DNA of 64,000 nt from Sarcocystis neurona. Taxonomy: Eukaryota > Apicomplexa > Conoidasida > Eucoccidiorida > Sarcocystidae. Both the position numbers and the translations under genes were made by a program. The notes under the pieces were generated by a model. It saw only the letters and a program-made list of their open reading frames with translations, did no database searches and was not told where the DNA came from. Positions 12,351 to 24,704 of this stretch are shown here, one piece after another; the stretch's first letter is position 1, and the number at the start of each line of letters is the position of its first letter. The stretch is from the NCBI GenBank assembly GCA_000727475.1, contig KL647288.1:8645414-8709413 (forward strand), given 5' to 3'.

Positions 12351-12759
12351 GGTGCGCCCTATATACGCCGAGAAGTTCACTGGTACGGCCCCCGAATACG
12401 TTTTTGAGTAGGTATATTCCTGGCCAAGAACAGTGAAACAAGCACGCGACTGGCAGCCAACAGCGAAGAGGTCGCTGAAACTTTATGGAGGCGGCCTCTT
12501 GGTGATACACATACGTCCTTCGTATAAGGAAGAGATTCACGGTAGTAGTAGTAGTAGTAGCAGCAGCGGCAGTAGTGGTAGTAGTAAGAGGCGCAGTTGA
12601 ACGCGATCTCTGTGGACAGCTTCTTCTCTTCCTGACGACCCGCTGTATTATGGGTTCTCCCTCTCTGGGAGGGATCTGCTTTGTATGGGGGAGCTCTGAA
12701 GATGAGGTCTGCGTCCGCATACGGGAAGTCCCCGTTGTGTGGTGAGCGCCTTCTCTATA
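12351..12759. other. Convergent intergenic region with GTA repeat
   Basis: Lies between two converging genes. It contains an imperfect GTA/GCA triplet run at about 12540-12588. A minus-strand frame of 174 codons overlaps it (12196-12720), but its centre is translated GTA repeat (Thr run) and it reads into the opposite gene, so I do not call it. Confidence 0.4.
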
Positions 12760-14069
12760 CTAAAAAGCATGCCAAATCGGAGGACTCCTCTTTATAGAGA
12801 ATTGGGAAGCTTGACGTAGAGAGAGGTTGTCAGTACTGAACGGTTCCTCACGCTTGGCAGAGCTGCAGTACGTTGCGAGCGCCAGTACGTTGGAAAGCAT
12901 CCCTGGACCGGTCAACTCGCCTAGACCAGACAGCTTCTCATTCCTAAGGTAGACCCCCTGGGTGTTCTTCCCTAGCGACAGGCTTCCTCGTACTAAAGAA
13001 GAGCTAGCGGTGCGTAGTTTCCTTCTAGCTGCGGCCTTCGCTCTGTCGAGCGTCTCCTCCGTATCGAAACTGCTCTGTTCTCCATTGCAAGCGCCTTTGT
13101 ACTTACACGAAAGTAAAGAGTGGAATATACTTCGAGCGTCTCTGGGCGGAAGCTCGTGTGACTCTGTGCTTTTGTTGAGAATCCTCCGCTTGACTGGGCC
13201 ACATATGTGAGATGCGGCTACTGCGCAAGCTTGCCTCTCAAGAGCTGTATCGAATCCGTGAATCACCAGTACGTGAAGCCGGCAACCTACGTATGTGCGT
13301 ATCTTTGTGAGTACTCAAGCCACGCGTATACACAGATTAGCAAGCTGCAGGGGGACGCCTAGAACAAGCAGCGGAAATTTTCTAAGTGCCGGCACGCTCC
13401 CGTAAAACATTTCTTATACATACGCATATAAATACATAGAAGCGTGTACACTCCGCTTCTTGTTCTACTTGTGAAGTTGCATCCGAGGAAAGCGTCGTAC
13501 ACAGATGACTAACTGTTTCGTTTGACTCCCTCTCTTCGAGTGCGCGAATCCCTCGTTGTTTGCGGTTTCGGTATGATGCCTTCTTCCCACTTGGGTGTGT
13601 GTACGTTGACTGCGTATAAACACGTGAGTGCACTTAATCTTCCTATATATGTATATACGAGTACACAGGATGGACATGGCAATTGTGTGCCGCAGTTCTC
13701 GTGCACGCGGACCTGTTCAATTGCAGTACACATTTATAGAAAAGGATCTCCCGTTCAGGAGCCTTCCCCCTTTCATGGCTAACACGTCGGTAGGAAGACT
13801 TGGGCATCAGTCGGTGAACTCGCCTCTACCGCCTGTCCACAACCATACACCACACGTAATGAAGCGAACAAAACACGAGCAGAAGCAACTGTGTTAGTCT
13901 CGCGCAGAGAAAGAAGGAACAGAATAATAGGGCTTCCATTTCCAGCCCGTTGTGCGATTCCTGCCAAACGACTGGCAGCGCAGCCCCCTTCCCACATAGT
14001 ATTCGAAAATTGGCAGGCGGCGAAGGTAGCCGTTATTTGCGTCAATTCATTTTCCTCTTCTGTCAGCAA
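12760..14069 (-). CDS. Unrecognised two-exon protein (C-terminal part)
   Basis: Two minus-strand exons agree in phase. The first, 14069-13856, follows a GACGACAG acceptor and encodes 71 codons including LLTEEENELTQITATFAACQ and NGSPIILFLLSLRETN. The second, 13229-12760, encodes 156 codons to a TAG stop, including SFDTEETLDRAKAAARRKL and GVYLRNEKLSGLGELTG. Amino-acid composition is balanced, with no homopolymer runs, unlike the CAG-rich neighbours, so this is good coding evidence. The open frame continues upstream of 14069, so the first exon may be longer, and more exons may lie upstream. No domain recognised; one mildly hydrophobic stretch is probably not a full membrane span. Confidence 0.55.
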
Positions 14070-14617
14070 CTGTCGTCTTGTCGTGTTGGTCCTATTTGAA
14101 GCCTGTATTGTACAGACGCGCAAACGAGACTTCGGCGGTCCGTATGTGTTACTTGCATGCGTTTATACATATATTTATGTTTCTAGAGAAAGAGAAAGGC
14201 AAATGCAGTACATGCGTTTGTGCACGGGATACGCACTCATATATCTGTATCTAGACAGACCTGTCTGTCTAGGTAAACTTGGGTATGTCTGCGTTTATCT
14301 AAACATGAACGCAGCAGGGCCCCCGCGTCGGCTTAGGCCGAAGTGGACATGTCCATTTGCGTAATATGTGCTAACTCTGAGTCTGCTTGCCTATCATCGC
14401 CTAAATATTTCTCAATGGATTAAGCAGAGGATCTGTTCGAGTTTACACCGAGTCCATGGTTCCCACACCTACATACGTATACGGGTAGTGTGCGCAGTAG
14501 TGCACGGACTCGTATGATAGTGGGTGTTCTCTCATGACGTGCAAGTACATTTGTAATTTGCAGAGGCTGGAACTTGTATCCATTGGTATATTCTCGTACG
14601 AAGATGTATATACAGGT

Positions 14618-15977
14618 TTACAGCATACACGAACGCTTGAATTTTTTCCAGTGTTGTGTGGTACTGGCGCTGACGTTTGACGAGCGGCTACATGGGTGGT
14701 TGTTCCTGACCTCTCCCAGCAACTTGCACGTGCCTTCAAGTTCTTTTCTGTGTCTACGAATGCGCGCATGTGAAAATAGAGTGTGAATATATACATATGT
14801 ATATACACACACATACATATGTAGAACTCGTATATATAGATACGTACGAGTTTTACATAACGTGTGCGTAGAGTTGGCATAGTGATCTGGAGATAATTAC
14901 ATATACTCCACGACGCCGGTTGTATTATTCTTTTTCATCTCCGTCTTGATGCGTTGTCCGGTGGTGCTACTCAGTATGTGCTGCAGGTGTACGAGGGTTT
15001 ACCACGGAATAACTCTTGTTCAGAATTGTTATTTTATATCAGAGTTCTTCTGTCTACGCGGATTTCTCGGCTTCCAAGGGTAGTCCGTCCTTTACGCAGA
15101 GCACTTCCGTTGAAGCGCTTCTTTTCTGTATTCTGTTTGCTCTGTTCGTGGAAGACAACTGATTTTTTACCATGAAAGCATGCGTGAGGGGGACACTACG
15201 CACGTGCACTGTGCTGTGTACGACACCCTTCTCCAACCAACCTCCACAGAGGGGTTACGTCGTTTTAAGGCAAAACTGCGGACTCACCCTGAAAAGAACT
15301 TGATGTAGGACTTCTTCTTTGGCAGAGGGCTGTACACCGAGATCCAGATGTACCAGAATATACATATATATATACATATACTTATGTGCACGTACATACG
15401 AACAATTATCCATATAGATTGAAGTATGGACAGATATCGCAGTCTATATGTACACATATATTTGTATGTGGTCGTACGTGTACGTACAGCGATTCACAGT
15501 AGAACGCGTATGTGTAGAATATCTGTGCAGTGAGCAATGTCCTCTTTCTCTTTTACGTTTACAGATGTGTACATAATGGCTGGCAGAATTGCGTCCTTTT
15601 GTTCGAGTAAACCAATACATAGTGCTTTCTTGGGTCTACGTACACGCAGAACTACATCCTCCAGCGTGGTCGATCATCTGCTCGCACAAGTAGCTGGTGT
15701 AGTTTAAGAAATCCACTTCAGACCTCGCCCTAACCATGCATCTATTCTGTAAGTCTTCACCAGTTCACGAGCTAGTACCCGCGTACAATAATGTAGTTTG
15801 GTCAACGCAGAAGGCCCTGAATCTCACGAATATAGCATGTCACAGCGAACAAAGTGTACGTGTGCTTTCTGCCCACATGTTGTACACTTGCTGCTGCTGC
15901 TCCACTTCTCAGTAACCGCGTCACCAGCAGCTGCGGCCACCCACAGCGGCGAGTACTGGTTTGCCTCATGAGCAGCA
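14618..15977 (-). CDS. Unrecognised five-exon protein with Cys/His cluster
   Basis: Five minus-strand exons join with fully consistent phases: 15977-15860, 15746-15646, 15329-15288, 15132-15057 (approximate end) and 14747-14618 with a TAA stop. The junction of the first two creates KCTTCGQKAHNRCM, a C-x2-C-x4-H-x2-C arrangement that might bind zinc. Later segments include VDFLNYTSYLCEQMIDHAGG, PKKKSYIKFF, STEVLCVKDGLPLEAEKSA and KELEGTCKLLGEVRNN. The fourth acceptor and the first acceptor have good pyrimidine tracts. Upstream exons beyond 15977 probably exist, because the first exon begins in phase 2. Family not recognised; the zinc site is inference from residue spacing only. Confidence 0.6.
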
Positions 15978-16746
15978 CTACAAAAAAATCACACTCTTTT
16001 ATCAACAGCAGGCTTAGGGGAGCAGCACCCATAGTAGCACCCACAGCGTAGCAAGGATACTTAGGGCTTCAGTAGACGAACCAGCAAAGAAAAATCAACA
16101 GCGGAAGCAGTACCCATGGCAGGGCAGGACAAGCATGAGCAGCACGCCAAGGTGCGCGAGCAGTGCAGGCAGCCCGAGAACACACAGCGGCAGGAGCTGC
16201 AGGAGAGGACAAGTCAGGCGAGCAATACCGGAGGGAGTAGGACCAGCCGACAAGGCAGGAGCACCAGGCAGACACGCATGACGGAAGACGTAAGCTCTAC
16301 ATCTAGAACTTCGACTAAAAAAACACTCCGCCAAAGAACGAATAGATCAATGTGCAGAGACTGGGGGAGACCACGCGCAAGAGATCCACTGGTTGCACGG
16401 CTTGTAGGGCGAGGATAGGGGACGTCGAGATATGCAGACCCTGCCGTAGTAACGAAGGAGTTTCTCCCCGACGTCACGTGCAGCCCTTTTAAAGGTAGCG
16501 ATGTCCTTCGAATTTTACGCACCGGCACTCAAAAGTGTATGCACTACACGCGGGAATAGATGCGCACATGATGCGCACGTGACACAAGAGCCGTACTGCG
16601 CGTCGTAGTTAGCAGGCACACTGTGGACCGAGCAAGATTGTTGCTGCATAGCGAAACTCAAGATCATATATTCCCCGTCCAAATGGGTGCTGCCTACCGC
16701 AGCGCACGCGTCTAAAATGTTTCCAACCTCCGGAAACGCCAGTTAA
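15978..16746. other. Unassigned, possible exons
   Basis: A plus-strand frame at 16116-16418 starts with ATG and is rich in Gln, Arg, Ser and Thr, while overlapping minus-strand frames are Leu/Cys/Ala-rich. Neither has paired splice sites I trust. The stretch could hold upstream exons of the minus-strand gene at 14.6-16.0 kb or the 3' region of the next gene. Confidence 0.25.
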
Positions 16747-17441
16747 TTAATAACTGTTGCTGCCCCTGCGTCCCTCCTGCTGTGTGTTAGTGATACTACT
16801 ACTGCTGGGCTGCTCGGCGTGTGCTGCTCTTGCAGCAGTGGTTGCCGCGATGCCGCAGGTGCTGGTGCTTCTTCGGATTGAGTCGGCAAACTCCCTTCCA
16901 TAGTTGTAGTCATCACTGCTGCCGGTGCTCAAGCAGCACCGTGCGGTGCGGCTGCTTCTGCTGTACATCGTCCTCGTGCTTTTTCTGCCGCATTTGCTGC
17001 TGTTACCGCTGCTGGAGCTGCGTCTGCCTGAGCTGCTGCACAGAATGCACCACCCATGTATGCATACACGTCGAGACTAGCCACCCACGTTCATCTATCT
17101 CAACAGAAGCGCCTAGCCTCGTGGCGCTCTCCTTGTTCTTCCAGTGCTTGCTACGTGTTTCGTATGCCCGCTTCCTCTCTGTCATACTCCGGGGGGTCGC
17201 GTGCAAGAAGTGCCGGTTTAGTTAGTTGCCAGCATCTCGCGGACGAATGAGGCCCGGTGTTTCTTCTGCGCCCGTGTTGCTCCTGCCGGTGGCGTACGTG
17301 GCTAAGCTGCGGCTGCGGCCGCTGCCATCCGACTTCACGTCCCTCTCTCCTTCGCTGGACGGACCCGCTTTCTACCACTGCCGTCGCTGCAGCCTCGCTC
17401 GGCATGCGAAGCTTCACACCGTCGTACATGGGTAGTTCCAT
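16747..17441 (-). CDS. Unrecognised protein, apparent 5' exon and following exons
   Basis: A minus-strand ATG at 17441 opens a frame reading MELPMYDGVKLRMPSEAAA and later QRRREGREVGWQRPQP. A second segment, about 17190-17070 in another frame, reads KRAYETRSKHWKNKESATRL and VEIDERGWLVST, followed by a GTGTAT donor. A third, ending at TAA 16747, is Ser/Arg/Thr-rich and contains DDYNYGREFADSIRRS. The frame changes between segments require introns, and the exact borders are not settled; a phase-1 junction around the codons for EG then QRKR is possible. Composition is hydrophilic and basic. No domain recognised. Confidence 0.45.
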
Positions 17442-18333
17442 ATGTGTAGATACGCCGCAGAAGTACTTCCCTAACAAAGGGGGGTCATTTTTCCTTTTTC
17501 TCAAAGCAGAACAGCGCGCATAACAGTCATCTACAGAAGAGCAAGTTGCAAATGGATGAGGGCGCGTCTCTGTACAGTTGTGCGGATTGCCACATGTGTC
17601 TACCGCAACATAGATCTCCCATAAGCACTCATTCACACAGATACTCTTCTTTGTGTCAAGGGGGGTGGTACGCGTGCGAAGAATTCCGCGTATCCCTTCG
17701 TTTGATGGCAGTCCGTCTCTAGACATTTTCAGTGATGTATGTAGACCTACCTTCATAGAGAGAAAGGCCTACGTCAATAGAATGAAACCGACCTCCAGGA
17801 AGGGATGCCGGACAAACCGACATCTGCATAGATATCCACCCGTGCGCGCGTGTATCTGCCTGCAGTGAGGCAACTTTGTGTCTAGTCACACGAATATCTC
17901 GTGTAGAACGAGGTAAACAGGTATTCTGTAGATGTTGGCTTCTGCATGGCAGAAACGTTTGTCGTAGTAGCGGTGGTCTCGGGTCGAGTCCGCCATCCGG
18001 TCCGTCATGTGTCTACGAGCTTTTCAGCGCAGAAGCTACGTCAAACGCATGGATCTCAAAAATTCATCAGTGTATACACCCATATGCTTATCTGTCTGTA
18101 TAAATGCTTCCATTTACGCGAATTGATACCGTTCCGATTTCCTTCCACCGTTCCCTACACTCTTGTTACATGCGTGTATCTGAGCGCTTCTCTCTGCATT
18201 CGTGTGGACGTCGTCGTGTGTATTTACCCCTCCTACACACGGTAATGGATATGTAGAAGATACTCTTGTACATGGAAATATAGAGGCATACGCCTGTGCA
18301 GTGTGGTATAGTATGTATGCGCAGTACAGTCAC

Positions 18334-18364
<31 letters not shown>

Positions 18365-18400
18365 CCTACATCTTGCCTCCTCTCTTCTTAGTCGTGAGAT
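17442..18400. other. Intergenic, no gene seen
   Basis: No convincing exon. It contains a TA microsatellite at 18333-18365 and the upstream region of the minus-strand gene starting near 17441. Divergent promoters for that gene and the plus-strand region at 18.5 kb could lie here, but no specific element can be named. Confidence 0.4.
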
Positions 18401-18408
18401 TGCGAAAC

Positions 18409-18442
18409 CTCTAGAGTTTCCTACTGATAGGAAACTCTAGAG
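18409..18442. repeat. Perfect 15-bp inverted repeat (hairpin)
   Basis: Left arm 18409-18423, loop CTGA, right arm 18428-18442. The arms, beginning CTCTAGAGTTTCCTA, are exact reverse complements. It lies between a minus-strand gene and a plus-strand CAG-rich region. The role is unknown; it could act as a hairpin in RNA from either side. Confidence 0.85.
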
Positions 18443-18569
18443 ACTAAGGCTGTGGGTGTCCTCCTGCAGAGGATTGACAGAACCGAGACAACGTTTCTGT
18501 GAGGCACGCTCGCCCCTTTCTTGGCTGCACGTGTATGCGAAGAACAAGACTAGCTGTGCTCCCGCTCCA

Positions 18570-19935
18570 GATCCGTAAGTGAAACAGCAGCAGCAGCAGC
18601 ATTCGCCTTCGGAACACCGCAGCACGCGCTGCAGCAACCGCAGCGCCTCGTAGCACTCGCAGCGCCTTTGCGCGACCAGCAGCAGCGATAGAAAAGGAAG
18701 ACGGAGCAGCAGCAGTCACAGCAGACCCTGCAGCAGCAACGGTTGCAGCTCCGCGTGAAGATGCTCCGCTGCTGTGGCTGTTGCTGCTTACCGAAGTGAC
18801 GTAGCCGTCCACCGCGCTCGTCAAGGAGGAAGCAGCAGCAGCAGTTGTGGGGTTTACAACGGCAAAAGCAGCAGGCAGCATCAGCAGCGCCGTCAGACGT
18901 CTCCACAATATTATCCAAACGTTTCCAGGAAGCAGCAGCGGTGACGGTGCCATGGCAGGCAGCAGCCTCAACAGCAGCAACAGCAGGTGAAGGATTACAG
19001 CAGCAGCGGTGGCAGGAGCCAGGGGGACGAAACAGCGTCGGCGACCGGCAGCACATACGCGGGCAGGAGCAACAGCGGTCTTCGAAAGGGCAACAGAAGT
19101 CGCTTTCTGGAAGAAAACAGTACCGTCAGCAGCGACGTCTTCTAAAGAAGAACCAGCCTGAGGAAAACGGCCGCACCCAAGGCAGCCGTACGAGCGGCGG
19201 CAGCATCCGAAGAAGAGGCAGCAGCAGCAGCGGCGGGATGTGTGGAGCCGGGGCAGCAGCTGCAGCAGTAGTCAAAGGAGCGGGATTGCTAGGGAGGCGG
19301 CAGAAACACCCCACAATAACCGAAGGAAGCAGCAACGGCGACAGCAGCATTCTGGAAGGACACCGCATGATAGAGACACGAGAAGCAGCGTCACTTTAGA
19401 AAGCAGCAGAGACAGCAGCAGTAGCGTCGGAGCACCGCCAGCAGCGCAAGCAGCGGCAGCCGCAGGAGAACCTGAGGCACACGCAGAAGTAGGCTACGGG
19501 GTCATTGACGCGTACAGAAGGAGCAGCAGCAGCGGCGTTCGTGCAAGGAGCAAGGCCAACAAGAAGAGCAGGTATATAAGTAACAATACACGACGCAGTG
19601 CGAGCCAAGGCATCACCAGCGACTAAGAAAAAGAACGCGGGCCTGCAGGAGCAGCAGGAGCGAACACGTCAAAGAAGAAGAAGAAGAGCGCAAACATATC
19701 AACAGCAGCGGCGGCAAAGAACCAGCAGCAGCGGGCAGGACCAAACAGCAGCGGCGCAAAGAGAAGAAGGAGCAGCAGCAGCAGCGAGAGTACAGAACAA
19801 CCACAGGCAGCAGCTGAAGCAGCAGAGACAGGGAACGCGACACTTCAACAACGAAACACGGCCAGCAGCAGAAACCGCCTCCCTGCTGCTGCTCGCAGCC
19901 GCAGGAGCAAGCGAGGGCTCATGGCAAATGCTGCA
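18570..19935 (+). CDS. CAG-rich region, probable plus-strand coding exons
   Basis: Dense CAG, AGC and GCA triplets with ordinary codons between them. Plus-strand frames such as 18845-19399 and the end of 19240-19626 contain non-repeat segments, for example STILSKRFQEAAAVTVPWQA and AHAEVGYGVIDAYRRSSSSG, expected of real protein. The minus strand is also open, with Cys/Leu/Ala-rich frames, but in the better genes here the coding strand carries CAG. Several frame changes would be needed, so exon structure is unresolved. It could instead be a repeat-filled intron. Confidence 0.3.
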
Positions 19936-20010
19936 GCTGCAGCTGTGACCTCAGCAGCTGTTACCTCAGCAGCAGTCACCTCTGCAGCAGTTACCTCAGC
20001 AGCAGTAACC
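19936..20010. repeat. 15-bp tandem repeat, five copies
   Basis: Five imperfect copies of a 15-bp unit of the type CAGCAGTTACCT plus three bases. The period is a multiple of three, so on either strand it reads as a five-residue repeat: Ala-Val-Thr-Ser-Ala on plus, Val-Thr-Ala-Ala-Glu on minus. It could be a coding repeat, but the host exon is not defined. Confidence 0.75.
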
Positions 20011-20693
20011 TTTTCCGGAACCCCAGCAAGAGTAGCTTCGTCTGCAGTGTGCGGTAGCCGCTGGGCCAGCAACAGCGTGCAAAACAGCAACAGGCGGTGA
20101 CAGCGGCTGCCCTGGAACAGCGGCAGCAGCAACAGAATTCAATAAGTTACAAGCAGCGACACCAGCAATGCTATCACCCGCAGCAGCCGCAGCTGAAGTA
20201 GCAACACGGCACGAGCAAAAACAGGAGTGACAGCAACACCGGTGCCAACATCGACAGCAGCAGCCGTAGCAGCAACGACGCCAGCAGTGACGCTCAGAAC
20301 AGCAGCGAGAACGAGAGCAGCAAGAGCAACGGTTGCTACGCATGATGATTTAACAGGCGGGGCTTGTGCGCGGGGGGGGATCCTTAAAACGTCGCAGCAC
20401 GTCGTCGTCTTTGCTGCTTCTGCTGCTACCGTTGCATGCGTTGCAGGCGCTGCTGCTGGTGGCGCTATCAGGTGCTGCTGATTTAGCACCTGCGTTTCCT
20501 ACTGCCGCACATTTTTCTGCTGCCGGGGTGTCGCCGCGCGGCTCCTCTGCGACTCTTGCCGTTGGTCCTGTTGCTGCCACTGCCGCTGCTTTCCCTGTTG
20601 CTCTCGCCTGCGTTGCTGCTGCTGCTGTTGCTGCTGCTGGTGCTGGTGGTGCCGGTGTGACTGTTCCTGCTGCTGCGGCGTCGGTCAGACAGA
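20011..20693. other. CTG/CAG-rich upstream region
   Basis: CAG-type triplets to about 20,340, then CTG-type triplets to 20,690 immediately before the ATG of the membrane-protein gene. A plus-strand frame at 20366-20719 mimics a signal peptide (Leu run after basic residues) but is translated CTG repeat and runs out of frame into the exon that follows. It may be a 5' untranslated leader. Confidence 0.4.
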
Positions 20694-23600
20694 ATGTGTG
20701 GCGGCAACCCGTACGATGAGAACCACATGCTGCGCGTCACGGGGACGCTGTTCTGCGTGACGGGCATCGTCCTCACCAATTTTCTACTCTTCTACTGGCA
20801 GGTAGATCTACGTATATTCTTCCGTCGTGTCTCCCTCTTTCCTTCCTGCCCCCCACAGCAAAGACTTGTATGTCGAGACTCTGCGTTCAGTTTCCTCCGA
20901 CTGGCTTCAGCCTTCCTGGTCAGCAAGTAGCTTTACTACTTCCTTTCCCACACGCAGCCCTATCGGCTTCTTTTGGCAAGTCACTTGTTTCTCCTTTTCA
21001 ACTGCGCAGACACATCTTCCGTCTACGTGTGTTTTGTATTTCTGCTAATTGAGTCACGCATATGTTGTGTATATACGGGACGCTGTTGTTTCTGAGTTCT
21101 ACACGAGTATACATTCGCATGCCTTGGTAACAGCCACCGACAACTGTAGGTCGGTGGGAGCTCAGTTCTCCACCTTCTCCGGCAGCTTCTTCTTCGCTTT
21201 CTTCTCCGTACCTCCACAGGCTTGTGTATTTTCTTTCTCTATCTGAAGATCCGTGTCCGTCTATCCCCGCGTATCTGCACGAGCTCGTATACATACATGC
21301 ATATGTATGGACATATGAATCGTCCACGTCATAGCGAGATGGCTCCCCTATAGCAGCATGACGTTTACTCATTTGGTCTGTCTGCTCGTGTACCCCTTCT
21401 CGTGCCCCTGCCACTGAGTGTGTGTACGTACGAGTGCAGGGCAACGAGCAAGGCCTACACATTCATACATATATCTGTGCTTCAGATAAAGATATACATG
21501 TACACATATTTCTGTCCACGTATGTGTATCTATATAGTTGTTACGCGTGTATATGCTTCTACCTCTCTACAGTCGTATGCTTTCTCTCGTCCAGCCGTCG
21601 CAACACGGACAGGGTGGGTATGTGCATGCATTTCCGTCCATGGGTGTATGTATTATAAGCGACACGTAAACTTGACTGGGTTCCTGGGTGTGGAACTTTC
21701 AATCTCGTGTTGAACAGTTACGCTGGAACGCGGCTGCTTCTCCCTCTGCAGTAGTAGATCGGAAACACGCATTTCAGTGTACGTGCACCCCCTGCAGATG
21801 AAGGAGTTCGCGACTTTCTCCGGGGTTGCTTCCGCAAGATCACGTACACACACACACTTGGTGCAGCGCGTGCACGAACATAAACAATTGACATGTCTTT
21901 CACGTACGTGTAGGTGACAGGGTGTTGCAGTTAACCAGGAAAGTCACTTGTCAGACGGGTGTGTGGTGGGGCTCCTACAGAGACGCTGCTGTTGTCTGTT
22001 GTAGAGCTACTGTTACACGTGGTGGCGGGGCCACACTGGTACGCGCTGCGGCTTCCACTGCTGCTGTTGCCGTGTGTGCGTAGGCTAGTGTGACTATGAA
22101 GGCGCTGCCGTTGCTTGTGCTGTTGGTACACTTGTGCGTCTGGTGGTGCCGCTAGGCGTGCTGCTGCTGGCATTGTCTGTGGTGCTGCTGGTGTCTGCGC
22201 TGCTGTTGCTGTAGGTGCTGCTGCTGCGGTCGAAATTTGCCCGTGTCGCCGTTGCACCTGCTGCTGCTGTTATTTATCCTGAGTCTGCTGGTATGGAGGG
22301 TTGGCTTTTATCTTGGTGCTGCAGGTACTGGTGCGCCTGTTTCTGCAGTTATCTGTGCTGCTGCTGCGGCTGCTGTCTTTTACGCTGCCGCAATCGGGCT
22401 ACTGCTGCTGTTGCACCTGCTGAGGCTGTTGTTGGTGCTGCATTTCCTGCTGTGGAAACTGCTGCTCTTGTTTTTTGGATGCAACCGCGGTTGCACTTGC
22501 TGCTGCTGCGCGTGTGCTGTGACTGCTCGTGTTGACGCTGCTGCTGTGTTTGATGGTACTGTAGGGGACGGATGTCACTGCCGACTCCCGGTGGGGCGTC
22601 TTCTTCGTCCGACCTGTGCGCACATGGAGAACTTGGTGGTATCCAGCGCAGCAGCTGGTGTGTCAGATAGCGGACGATGTGAGTCACCTTCTTTATGTAC
22701 ACACTGTTCCCCAACTTACGTATATTGTTGGACTTCCATCAACGTACACGTGCATTATATATGTGTACATGTTTGCGTAGGAATTTTTGCCTACGTTTAT
22801 GTGAAATTAATTACTTACACGTCGGATGGTTTTCAACTGAGCCACACATTCAAGCCCTGGTGCTGCTTCTGTGGACTGGTTCGCGCGTTAGTGTACATAC
22901 ACCGACACTGTCTGTCTGTATGCGTTTGTAAGCATGTAATTTATACGCGTGTATAGATGTGCTGCTGCGGCTGTGTTGTTAGCTGGGCAAAGGCAGATTC
23001 CTGTGAGTCCCTCACCTTTTTTGCTGGGGGGGGAAGCTCACAACTCTTTCGTTGCTGCTTCTGCTGGTGTCCTAGCTGTCTTCTTGTGCAAGCTGTCTGC
23101 CGCTGCTGTTGCTCTGCTTCTGGTGCACGCAGCGTTCTGTGGGCGCTGCCGTGCGGCTGCAGCTGCCGCTCGCGTACGGCGTGCCCTACACTGCTGCCTC
23201 GGGGGGTCTCTTTGTGCTGCCTCTGTTGCTGCTCGAACGCACGCGTGTGCGGCTCCTGCTTCTCCTCGGGTGCCGCTGCTGCTGCCCTCAACTGCAACGT
23301 ACACGCCATTCACGTCCTCTTGCCAGCAGTGCCTGCCCGCTGCTATTGCTATACTGCTGCTGCCTACCTGCCGCTACTGCAGCCAACGGCCCTGGCGTCC
23401 TGCTGGTGTTGCTTCCATGCCGACCCTGCTATTAGGGCGCTGCAGCTACGCTGCTGCTGGTGCTGAGCCTGGTATTTCTGGCGTGGTCTCAACACCTCTT
23501 TCCGCGTGCCGCCGGGGCCTTTGTCGTCTCCAAAACTGCTGCCAGCCTGCACACCAGAACTGTTGCTGCTGCGGGCGATGCTAGTAATGGGGAGTCTGTT

Positions 23601-24672
23601 GACAGCTGCTGACTTTTCTTAACCAGCTTTTGCAGCAGCGCTCCGCATGTCTGCACGTCCCAACACACATTGCCAGCAACTGTTAGTGTGGGTGTTTGTA
23701 GGCGTGTAACCTATGTACGTCTCTATACGAATGATGTTACAACCTATATATGTATAGATACGAATACTATTGCTGGTGTGCTGGTGTGTGGGCGTGCCTA
23801 CAGAGGACAGTTGCAGACTCCTACGAGTGGGGCTCCGACTTCCTCAACGTCTACACTGGTGTGGAATTGTCGGAGCTGTGCAGTACTTTCTACAGGTTGA
23901 TGGTTCTTGCTTTGCTGGTATGCCAGAGAAACAGGTCCTCACCTGGCCTGCTTCCTGTTGTTTTCGAATTTCTTGACATTCGTTACTCGCCTTGGTCTGC
24001 AGCTCACGACTATGTTGGCAATATTCTGCAGGACCAGTATTTATATGTATGTATTGTATGTACCGGGACGTACTTATAAGGGAGTAATACGGATACACGC
24101 ATGTGTACACCGTTGCGTTTATATTCACGTGCACGTTCTCATCGTAGGAAAAAACGTATATGTATATATATATATCTGTATATACGTCTTCACGTTTATA
24201 TGTGTGTATGTGTGTGTATATAAAGACGTAGTACGGACATACATGTATATATATATGTATGCGTAGATACATATGCCGGTGTAACAGGTCGTATGAACAG
24301 ACGTCTTTTCACGCTGTCGCAATGACGTTCTGGAGCCTTTCGATCTCTTCATGCGCGTTTTGTCTCTTCATTTTTCACTTCATCGTCTTTGGCGAACGCC
24401 CCTGGCCGCTGGTTGAAAGACCTGTAGACATCCATGTATATACGTAGGCAGTCTGTACATGTGCCCGAGTATATAGACTATGGCTGCGTACGGAGTGCAC
24501 AGGTATCTACAGACGTACGCGTAGTTGCAGATCCTTCCTCTATTAAAAACATGCGATTCTCCGTTCTTAAATTTGCTCCCGCATGTGCTGGTGGAGGTGG
24601 GTAGTACGTGCTGATGTACTTCCCGATAGGAATACTGTATATCTTGGCATTGTTTCATAGCTATATGTGAGA

Positions 24673-24704
<32 letters not shown>

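Noticed and set aside
20366..20719. Signal-peptide-like plus-strand frame
   Set aside because: The hydrophobic core is a CTG-encoded Leu run, and the frame clashes with the membrane-protein exon starting at 20694.
22237..22956. 239-codon plus-strand Leu/Cys frame
   Set aside because: Translated CTG repeat; the true exon at 22565-22678 lies in a different frame and has paired splice sites.
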